Positions 41,349 through 48,037 of a stretch of DNA of 64,000 nt are shown here, in pieces (the first letter of the stretch is position 1; each line of letters opens with the position of its first letter). The position numbers and the translations under genes were made by a program. Below the pieces are notes generated by a model. The model had not been told where the DNA came from and did no database searches. It saw only the letters and a program-made list of their open reading frames with translations. The DNA is taken from assembly GCA_016703605.1 (NCBI GenBank), contig JADJBU010000026.1, positions 496,001-560,000 of the forward strand. The letters run 5' to 3'. This DNA comes from Candidatus Villigracilis adiacens (GTDB lineage: Bacteria > Chloroflexota > Anaerolineae > Anaerolineales > Villigracilaceae).

Positions 41349-42869
41349 TCAGCGCGGCTCAGACTCCGCCCAAACGATATACCGTCCATTGGCATGGATC
41401 TCCACCCAGGCATCGTCGGCGGAAATCTGCCCATTGAGTTTCCTCTCCACCCGATACGTGATAATGAACCGCGGCGCTTCATCCATTTGACCGATAACGT
41501 TCATTACACAAACCCAATCCTTCTCCTTGCGGCAGGACTGAAACAGCGACATCAAACGGGTCTGCTCATCGTACGTCCCCAGCCATTCGCTGCCCCACTG
41601 AGAGACAAGCGGTTCACGCTCCAAAAGGAAGGGCAGCCACTCCGCCTCATCCTGTGCCAGCAGGGCAAGATAGGTTCCATCCCCCGAAAATATCTCCGCC
41701 CGCCTCTCCTGCAAATCCAGCGCGGATTCGGTGAGAAGCGGCGAAAAACGAACCAACGCTGCAAACCCATTCCACCACAAAACACACAGCGCGAGAAATA
41801 TCCAAACGTATTGAGGGATCCTGACAAACCTCCCCATCCATTCGCCCAATTGAATTGAAACGAACCATAGCCCATACCCGGCGATGAAACAGCCCAGCCA
41901 GGAGACAAAGCGGGCGTTCTCGGGGAAGAAAAGGGTTATCAAGACAAAGAAGAATACAAACCGAAATTGCCGATGCAAAAGCAGAAGGGTCAAACCCACA
42001 AGCATAAGGAAAGCAAGCACCGGGCTGGCAAGGATCGGCGCAAGGTTGAAATACAAAAGCCGGAGCAGGTCGCTCCAGCGGAAAGAACCGGAGAGAAATT
42101 GACTCCCGCCGTGAGAATTCAAAGCGCCGGAAAAAACCACCCACCCATGAGTCGAAACGACGGGGATGATCCACACGCTTGAAACCAACACAGCGATCAC
42201 CCCGGTTACAAATGCGGCGCGGATGGATGGCTTCCAATCGGGCAGGGAGGCTGAGGCGGTCGCAAGCCAGAACAGGCAGAACAACCCATAGGCGAGATGG
42301 CTCAGGAAGGCAAGCCCCAAAAACACGCCAGCGATGGTGGAGCTTTTCAAAGAACGTCCGGCGGTGCCTGGGGAATAAAAATATATGAAAAGGATCGCAA
42401 ACACGAAAGCAGGCGCGCGGACAATTCCCGCCGACCAGGCGTGCGCGGTATGCAGATCGAACGAAGCCGCGGTCAGGATCATTGTTATCATGGCGGCGAA
42501 GGGGAGGTTGAAGAATTTTTTCGAGAGGAAAAATGTCAGGGCTGCGGAAAGCAGACTCAAAAGGGGCGGAAGCCAGCGCAGGAAAAAGTAGGTACTGCCG
42601 GTGAATTTAATAAACAGCGCGAGAAGGTACAACCCAAGAGGCGGATAAGCAAAAGGAATCCCGCCGGGACCGTAAAAGGGTGAAGAAACCGGAAGCGCAA
42701 AATTCGCATCCGCGATCTGAGCCGCCATTTGGGTAAACAAACCCGCGTAACCCATCGGGAAAACATGAATAACCGCATTTCGAAACAGCAAAGGCAGCGA
42801 TACGACGAGACCGGTCAGGAATGGGGCGGCGTCTGGCGATTTGAAGAAAACCTGCACCCGGGCTTTCAT
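41349..42869 (-). CDS. Polytopic membrane protein, GT-C/PMT-like
   Basis: A 506-residue protein with about 11 membrane helices. The first loop holds MAAQIADANFALPVSSPFYG and FAYPPLGLYLLALFI, a layout seen in GT-C (PMT/ArnT-like) glycosyltransferases; the last 110 residues are soluble with a DEQTRLMSLFQSC helix. No specific family is recognised. ATG 42869 overlaps the stop of the preceding gene as ATGA, so the two are co-translated. A lipid-linked sugar transferase role is only inferred. Confidence 0.65.
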   Translation of the reverse strand: MKARVQVFFKSPDAAPFLTGLVVSLPLLFRNAVIHVFPMGYAGLFTQMAAQIADANFALPVSSPFYGPGGIPFAYPPLGLYLLALFIKFTGSTYFFLRWLPPLLSLLSAALTFFLSKKFFNLPFAAMITMILTAASFDLHTAHAWSAGIVRAPAFVFAILFIYFYSPGTAGRSLKSSTIAGVFLGLAFLSHLAYGLFCLFWLATASASLPDWKPSIRAAFVTGVIAVLVSSVWIIPVVSTHGWVVFSGALNSHGGSQFLSGSFRWSDLLRLLYFNLAPILASPVLAFLMLVGLTLLLLHRQFRFVFFFVLITLFFPENARFVSWLGCFIAGYGLWFVSIQLGEWMGRFVRIPQYVWIFLALCVLWWNGFAALVRFSPLLTESALDLQERRAEIFSGDGTYLALLAQDEAEWLPFLLEREPLVSQWGSEWLGTYDEQTRLMSLFQSCRKEKDWVCVMNVIGQMDEAPRFIITYRVERKLNGQISADDAWVEIHANGRYIVWAESEPR

Positions 42870-44443
42870 TTGAATTCGTACAACCTCATTTTGCCCCTCT
42901 GCCCGATGAAACGCAAACCATATGAGTCGAGATCAACCTCGTCGTTGTAGATGGGCGGGAATATTTCGCCGCGGAAGTGGCTGTTGGGACCCAGCACGAG
43001 ATAGCGGATGCCCTGTTCCCTGCACATGGCTGAGAACGTCTCCCACGAATCATTGGGCAGGAGCGGATATTCCTCCGCCAGCCCCCAGAACCAGTCGAGA
43101 GACCATTTGTCAATGCCGCGTGCGCGGTAGGGCATGGTGTTGGGCGTGTAAAAGTCGTAGCGGTCGGCGAAGATTTGAGCGGGGGAAGTCATGCCGTTAT
43201 CGAACAGGGTTTGTTCGATGGCGGTCAGGACCCGGCGTTCGGCAACTGCGGCGCGGGTGATGCCGATGTCGTACAACGCCCACCCGGAGAAGGTGTTGAA
43301 ACCGATCCCGATGAATAATGCAGTAAGGATCCACTCAGAGAAGCGGAGGTTCGGCAGGACCTTTTTCGCCGCATCGATCAGGGCTGCCAGTAAAAGCGCG
43401 ACAGATGGCAGGAAGACCACCATCAAGACCACGGGCGAGCGGGCGCTGTCGCTGAGGGAGATAGGGATGGCATAAAGAACAATGAAAATGAAGAAGAGTA
43501 ACAAGAGGCGGGAATAACGTCCATTTGGAGAGAGGAGGAAGGCGAGCCCAGCCGCCCAGGCGTGTGAAAGAAAATAATAGAAGAAAGGCTGGTATAAGCC
43601 CCAGGCGCGCGCGGGATCGTCGGCGATGGTTTTGAAAAGAGAGAAGCCCCCGATCTCTGCCGGTCCGGGCGGGTTTGTCCAATCCACGCCGTAAAAGAAT
43701 TTATACAGGTTGAAGGCTTGGGCGGTCTCGAAGGCTCCGTGACCGGAGATGAGGTTGACGATGACTTGCAGACCTGCGGTTGCAGCAAGCGCGCCGAGCA
43801 AAAACAAGCGCGGGCGGAGGGGACGGATTCCGGTGAGCAAAAAATACCCGGCAAGGATGGCGATTATTGAAACGGCGGCGTGAGTCCGCCAGAGGAAGGA
43901 GAGACCGAGTGAGATACCGGCGAGGATGGGGCGTACGTCAAACTTCAATTTGCCAAAGTCACAAACTGAAGTTTGTGGTACGGAATCGAACCAATCCCTG
44001 CAAAGCAGGAAAACGGCAAAGGCGGTGAAGCCGGCCGCGCCGATGTCGGGGCTGAGGGTGATGGCGTTTTGATAGACGAAGGGGGCGGCGATGGACAGGT
44101 AGAATGCCAGGATCGTGGCGGGAACGGAATCGGCGTAGGCGACAAGCGTCGAAACAGAGGCAACAAAAAGGCCGGCAAGAAGCGCGTTCACGGCGTAGGA
44201 CAGGGGCAGGACATACGTGAACGGCATCTGCCCGATGAGGAAGGCGTATCCAAAGGGAAAGAATCCGTTATACAAAGACTCGGGCTGGGAGAGAGTCATG
44301 TGCCGCCCGTAGTAAAGGATGTTCCAGTAGTCGTTGCCGAGGGCGTGGAACTGCGTCAGCCAGCCGATGAGGAAGATCAACCCCGCGCCAAACGCGAAGA
44401 AAAGGATGAATAATTTATAGCGGGGTCCGAGAAGATGGATCAT
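42866..44443 (-). CDS. Polytopic membrane protein, GT-C-like, with in-frame palindromic repeat
   Basis: A 525-residue protein with about 12 membrane helices followed by a soluble C-terminal domain (about 390-525, with a TPNTMPYRARGIDKW segment). The start is ATG 44443, which overlaps the MFS stop (ATGA); the longer start at 44482 would overlap MFS by 43 bp. Residues about 155-170 (VPQTSVCDFGKLKFDV) are encoded by a copy of the dispersed R repeat (43933-43981), apparently an in-frame insertion in a loop. Structure and partner resemble a GT-C glycosyltransferase. The exact activity is unknown. Confidence 0.65.
   Translation of the reverse strand: MIHLLGPRYKLFILFFAFGAGLIFLIGWLTQFHALGNDYWNILYYGRHMTLSQPESLYNGFFPFGYAFLIGQMPFTYVLPLSYAVNALLAGLFVASVSTLVAYADSVPATILAFYLSIAAPFVYQNAITLSPDIGAAGFTAFAVFLLCRDWFDSVPQTSVCDFGKLKFDVRPILAGISLGLSFLWRTHAAVSIIAILAGYFLLTGIRPLRPRLFLLGALAATAGLQVIVNLISGHGAFETAQAFNLYKFFYGVDWTNPPGPAEIGGFSLFKTIADDPARAWGLYQPFFYYFLSHAWAAGLAFLLSPNGRYSRLLLLFFIFIVLYAIPISLSDSARSPVVLMVVFLPSVALLLAALIDAAKKVLPNLRFSEWILTALFIGIGFNTFSGWALYDIGITRAAVAERRVLTAIEQTLFDNGMTSPAQIFADRYDFYTPNTMPYRARGIDKWSLDWFWGLAEEYPLLPNDSWETFSAMCREQGIRYLVLGPNSHFRGEIFPPIYNDEVDLDSYGLRFIGQRGKMRLYEFK
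43933..43981 (-). repeat. R-family palindromic element inside a coding region
   Basis: GTAC ends at 43933-43936 and 43978-43981 enclose two short palindromes (CAAACTTCAATTTG and CAAACTGAAGTTTG). It matches the recX and RT copies in GTACC(A/G)CAAACTTCAGTTTG and is read in frame. Confidence 0.6.
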
Positions 44444-45690
44444 GAAACGGGTTGGGGCGCGGCGGGTTTTCGCATCATCCAAAACAGGACAGCCGCCAGC
44501 GGCACCAATGCCACCGCCGCGCTGACGTATGCCATCATGTTATAGCCGAGCGAGGCAAAGATGAAACCGCTTTCCAAACTTCCGAGCGCAGAGGCGAGAC
44601 CGACCAGCAGGTCGTTGAAGCCCTGGGTGCGGGCGCGTTCAGCCGGAGAGAGTTGGTCTGCCAGCAAAGCCGAGCCGCCGACGAAACAGAAATTCCAGCC
44701 CAAGCCGAGCAGGAACAACGCCACACCGAGCGGAAGCACATCCGGTGAAATGGTGGCGGCGATGCAGGCGGCGATCAGAGTCGCCGAGCCGATCAGGATG
44801 ACCGTCTCACGCCCCCATTTATCGGAAAGCCTGCCGGAGACGATCGAAAAGGCGTACATGCCAAAGGTATGAGACGCGATGACAGCGGAGATATCCGAAA
44901 GCCCGTGATCGTGGTCGCGCATATGCAGGGAGGTGATGACCATGACCAGCACCATCACCATTTGACCAAGCACCATGCTGAGCAACGCCACCAACGCGGC
45001 GGGTTGACGGAAGATCTCGAGCACGCTTCTGACGTGTGTGTGCCTGATCAGCGTTTCTGGGAATTTTTCTGCAATCTGTGCCCCGATCTCGCGCGGGTCG
45101 GGCTTTAGGCTGGAGAAGACGACCAGCGCGCCAATTGCAAAGAGGATTCCTGCCACCATGTACGCGCCCGCCAGTTCGTCGATGCCCCACGAGCCGACGA
45201 GGGAACCGGCGGGTCCTGCCACGAAGGGACCGATGACCGAGCCGACCGTGCCGCCAATGACGACGTTCGAGATGGCGCGTCCGCGATGTTCGGGTTTATT
45301 CACTTCCGCCGCGGCAAAGCGACCGAGCTGCACGGCCGAGTTGGCAATGCCCATGAAGATCATCCCCAGCATGAAGATTGGAAACGAATGGATGGCTATC
45401 GAATAGAAGGTAATGCTCGAGCCGATCACGCCGGAGGAGAGCCCCAGTGTCAAGCCTTTGCGCCTGCCGATGGCGTCGTAGACGTATCCCCACATGAAAG
45501 CGGAGAAGGCGCCTGCCAATAGATAAACCGCCGTCGGCACGCCCGCCCAACTGGGGTTCTGGCTGAGTTCCTTGCCGACGATGGAGTTGAGGGTTGCCGC
45601 GGCGATGAAGCCTGCCGAGGCGAGGGATTGCTGGGCAAAGAGGACGGCTGTGATTTTTCTTGCAATGGATTCGAGGTCGGGGGTGTTCAT
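44440..45690 (-). CDS. MFS transporter
   Basis: A 416-residue major facilitator with 12 membrane helices. The motif-A loop is WGYVYDAIGRRKGLTLG, repeated as SGRLSDKWGRETVILIG in the second half. I place the start at ATG 45690 (MNTPDLESIARKITAVLF) rather than at 45954, because the extra 88 codons are Pro/Tyr-rich and come from a repeat-rich spacer. The stop overlaps the ATG of the following membrane gene. Substrate unknown; it could export the product handled by the two GT-C-like proteins. Confidence 0.85.
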   Translation of the reverse strand: MNTPDLESIARKITAVLFAQQSLASAGFIAAATLNSIVGKELSQNPSWAGVPTAVYLLAGAFSAFMWGYVYDAIGRRKGLTLGLSSGVIGSSITFYSIAIHSFPIFMLGMIFMGIANSAVQLGRFAAAEVNKPEHRGRAISNVVIGGTVGSVIGPFVAGPAGSLVGSWGIDELAGAYMVAGILFAIGALVVFSSLKPDPREIGAQIAEKFPETLIRHTHVRSVLEIFRQPAALVALLSMVLGQMVMVLVMVITSLHMRDHDHGLSDISAVIASHTFGMYAFSIVSGRLSDKWGRETVILIGSATLIAACIAATISPDVLPLGVALFLLGLGWNFCFVGGSALLADQLSPAERARTQGFNDLLVGLASALGSLESGFIFASLGYNMMAYVSAAVALVPLAAVLFWMMRKPAAPQPVS

Positions 45691-45719
45691 GGGGGGGAAG
45701 TATAACAGGGGGGAGTGAA

Positions 45720-45880
45720 TGGGGAATGGAGAATAGGGAATGGGTAATTGGGGAATGGTGATTGGTGGGAGTGAGTAGTTATCAGTGGGCAGTACCGTCC
45801 ACGAATGAAAACCCTCGAATACTCGAATGACGTTGCGCCGGACATTCGGGTATTCGAGACCCACATCGTACCCGAAGGGT
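45720..45880. repeat. Repeat-rich spacer at the left edge of the DGR
   Basis: GGGTAATTGGGGAATGGTGA belongs to the ATTGG word family (see 3026). CGAATACTCGAATG (45827-45840) faces CATTCGGGTATTCGAG (45851-45866) as an inverted repeat. No gene is seen. Confidence 0.5.
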
Positions 45881-45907
45881 ATTCGGGGATGGTTTGCGCG
45901 GTAAGTT

Positions 45908-47074
45908 TCAGTTTGGGCGGAGCATGGCAAGCCGCAGACGCCAGGTGTTCGCAAAGCGGACGTGATTCACCCAGCCTTGAATGGAGGCGGTCAGTTTCTC
46001 CCATGCGAGCCGCCTTTCCCTCACCGCCCTGCGCGCGGATTTGTATTTGCGCTGGAACGCGATGCCCTTTTGCCGCTTCAATAACCTGTGGTCGGGATGA
46101 ACGATGAATCCCAGAAACGGAATCCCCTCGGTGACGGGGCGCGGCTGGCATTTGTCTTCATGCAATGTCAGGCGGAGTTTGGCGAGTTCGGCGATGATTT
46201 TCCCGCGCCATTCGTTCAATTCGGCTTTGTCGTTCGAGAACAGGAGGAAATCATCCACATAACGGACGTAGCCCTTGCAGCGCAGGTTTCGTTTGACGAA
46301 ATGATCGAAGGGGTCGAGATAGCAGTTTGCCCAGAACTGGCTGGTGAGGTTGCCGATGGGAAGTCCGCGCGGGCGATGAATTGCAAAGAGGTCGTCGCCA
46401 GTGAAATAGACCATGTTGTATTCTTCCTGCAATACGCCTGCGCCGCTTTGCAGGATTTTTTGGATGAGCGGAAGTACGACAATCTTCAGATTGTCGGGGG
46501 GCGCAAACTGAAGTTTGCAGTACGGGGTTTTGTCCGGCGCGGCAAACTGAAGTTTGCGGTACAGGATGCTCTTCAATATTTCATGGTCGATGCTCGGAAA
46601 ATACTGGCGGATGTCGCAGGTGAGCACAAACTTGTAACGCCTTGCGAACTGCTGGGCGCGGTCTATGGCTTTGTGCGTGCCTTTGCCCACGCGGTTGGCG
46701 TAGGAATCGAAGATGAAACTTTTCTCGAAGATGGGTTCGATCAAATTGCAAAGCGCGTGATGGACGACGCGGTCGCGGAAGGGCGCGGCGGAGATGAGGC
46801 GTTTCTTCGGGTCGCGGATGTAGAAACTGTGATACTTCCCCGGTTCGTAGGTTTGTTCCTGCAATTCGCGCTGGAGTTGAAGCAGGTTTTCTTCGAGGCG
46901 GTACTCGAATTCCGCCACGTCTGCATGACCGCGCTTGCCTTTGGCGGCTTTGCGGTAGGCGAACAGGAGGTTTTCCCAATCGTATAGGGCAAGACCTGAC
47001 AGGCGGTGCGCTGAGTTTGTCGAAGCGTTTCCATCAGGCTCTACCGGGATAAGGTTGATTTCCATGCAAGGCAT
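45908..47074 (-). CDS. Reverse transcriptase of a diversity-generating retroelement
   Basis: A 388-residue RT. Motif order is intact: KKRLISAAPFRDRVVHHAL (fingers), CDIRQYFPSIDH with Asp154, GLPIGNLTSQFWAN (237-250), and catalytic YVDD (272-275). The IGNxxSQ form, rather than QGxxxSP, is the mark of DGR-type RTs. GIPFLGFIVHPDHRLL and a thumb-like basic C-terminus follow. Residues 173-200 (KLQFAAPDKTPYCKLQFAPP, DNLKIVV) are encoded by dispersed palindromic repeats, an in-frame insertion not expected in the family. ATG 47074 or 47065 may be the start; an AGGA site favours the latter. TR and avd are adjacent. Confidence 0.93.
   Translation of the reverse strand: MPCMEINLIPVEPDGNASTNSAHRLSGLALYDWENLLFAYRKAAKGKRGHADVAEFEYRLEENLLQLQRELQEQTYEPGKYHSFYIRDPKKRLISAAPFRDRVVHHALCNLIEPIFEKSFIFDSYANRVGKGTHKAIDRAQQFARRYKFVLTCDIRQYFPSIDHEILKSILYRKLQFAAPDKTPYCKLQFAPPDNLKIVVLPLIQKILQSGAGVLQEEYNMVYFTGDDLFAIHRPRGLPIGNLTSQFWANCYLDPFDHFVKRNLRCKGYVRYVDDFLLFSNDKAELNEWRGKIIAELAKLRLTLHEDKCQPRPVTEGIPFLGFIVHPDHRLLKRQKGIAFQRKYKSARRAVRERRLAWEKLTASIQGWVNHVRFANTWRLRLAMLRPN
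46474..46562 (-). repeat. R-family palindromic element(s) inside the RT gene
   Basis: One complete element (46474-46523, GTAC...GTAC with ACAATCTTCAGATTGT and GCAAACTGAAGTTTGC) is followed by a second half copy to 46562. The sequence matches the array upstream of recX and is translated in frame. Confidence 0.7.
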
Positions 47075-47112
47075 CCTGGCTTGGAGGTGTTCTAATGAAA
47101 CCTGTCAGGTCT
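46992..47112. repeat. Inverted arms of the ACCTGTCAGGT family around the RT start
   Basis: AGACCTGACAGGCGG (46992-47006) lies inside the RT N-terminal codons, and TCTAATGAAACCTGTCAGGT (47090-47109) lies just upstream of the start. The same right arm, with GGTTCTAATGAAACCTGTCA, occurs at 48012-48035. Confidence 0.5.
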
Positions 47113-47125
47113 GTATAAACAGGGT

Positions 47126-47172
47126 GCCGCCCTGCGTGCCCTTCGGCTACGCTCAGGGCGAGGCAGGGCGGC
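47126..47172. repeat. Long hairpin between TR and RT
   Basis: GCCGCCCTGC (47126-47135) pairs with GCAGGGCGGC (47163-47172), with an inner GCCCT(N)AGGGC stem. To its right is GGAGAGGGGCTGGGGGAGAG (47217-47236), a repeat also found inside the DGR target gene. The 47075-47581 gap contains this hairpin, the repeat, the TR and no gene. Confidence 0.6.
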
Positions 47173-47359
47173 TCTTCTATATTCGCCTGATTCTACCTTT
47201 GCTCCCCTCTCCTGCAAGGAGAGGGGCTGGGGGAGAGGTCAGCCGGGACGTGACTGCGCTATTTCTCCGTTGCGGTCTCGGCGGTCATCCGTGAATGAGA
47301 CGCATTTCCGACCTGAACATACAGGCGCAAGACCCGTGTGTTTTCCACATGAGAAGCAT

Positions 47360-47494
47360 GAACGACGCGCACACCACACAACGAAAACCGATGTTGTTGT
47401 TCCTGTTGTTGGGATTGTTCCTGTTGCGATACGCACAACGCAGATTCACGCCTTCATTGTTGTACGCGCCGCCACGCAGAACACGCGCGACGTT
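47360..47494 (-). ncRNA. DGR template repeat (TR)
   Basis: This 135-bp block matches 48185-48318 at the 3' end of the target gene. All 14 substitutions between them are at adenines of the TR (coding sense), the hallmark of DGR mutagenic copying, and there is one extra A in the TR. The TR is rich in AAC codons and reads LRGGAYNNEGVNLRCAYRNR then NNPNNRNNNIGFRCVV, the canonical end of an FGE fold. The template RNA probably extends beyond these ends toward avd and RT. The frame 47285-47551 is an accident of the TR and not a gene. Confidence 0.93.
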
Positions 47495-47581
47495 ATCAGC
47501 CAGCCCCGCCGGATTTCTCCGGCAGGTCCCATTATACAAGGAGACAGTCATAGCGCCGTGGCGCCATGACTGTCTCCTGCT

Positions 47582-47908
47582 TTACGCCTTTTTCGTCCAG
47601 CCGCCCAACAGCCTGCCGATCTCCTCCACCATTTTGAAGACATGCTCATATTGTCCCTTGTTGAAAAATTGCATTCTCTGGCATAGACGCAAATACAGCC
47701 GCAAGCGCTGCAATTCCACATCCGCCTGCTGTAAAAATTTTTTCTCTTTGCTGATCGAGGCGGCGGTGATGGCTTCGTAAAAATCGAAGGCGGCGTTTTG
47801 CAGTCTTGCGGTCAATGCAAAGCGTTGTTCCTTTGGAAATTTTTGCGTAACCGGCAATAGCCATGCCAGCATGTCGAACGTCCTGACAAAGATGGGCGAT
47901 TCTTGCAT
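47582..47908 (-). CDS. avd: DGR accessory variability determinant (Avd), four-helix bundle
   Basis: A 108-residue all-helical protein: FVRTFDMLAWLLPVTQKFPK, FALTARLQNAAFDFYEAITA, a helix with KEKKFLQQADVELQRLRLYL, and FNKGQYEHVFKMVEEIGRLL. This is the pattern of the bAvd/23S-rRNA-IVP family, which forms a basic pentamer that binds the RT and template RNA and is needed for mutagenic copying. Placement between target gene and TR is the classic DGR order. ATG 47908 has a GAGGAGAATAT ribosome site. Confidence 0.92.
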   Translation of the reverse strand: MQESPIFVRTFDMLAWLLPVTQKFPKEQRFALTARLQNAAFDFYEAITAASISKEKKFLQQADVELQRLRLYLRLCQRMQFFNKGQYEHVFKMVEEIGRLLGGWTKKA

Positions 47909-47939
47909 ATATTCTCCTCATTTCAAGAGACCAACTGCA

Positions 47940-48037
47940 AGACCTGACAGGTTTTCAAGAGAGTCCGGTTGAGCGGATGTCGTACCCGCGCAAACCTTAT
48001 TGATGAAATAAGGTTCTAATGAAACCTGTCAGGTCTT
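47940..48037. repeat. Inverted-repeat element, ACCTGTCAGGT family, between avd and target
   Basis: AGACCTGACAGGTTTTC (47940-47956) faces GAAACCTGTCAGGTCTT (48021-48037), with TTATTGATGAAATAA (47998-48012) between. It overlaps the end of the frameshifted target-gene reading frame. Confidence 0.6.

Noticed and set aside
47285..47551. An 88-codon minus-strand frame containing LRGGAYNNEGVNLRCAYRNR
   Set aside because: It is the DGR template repeat, homologous at DNA level to the VR; it has no ribosome site and its ends run into unrelated spacer, so it is not a protein gene.
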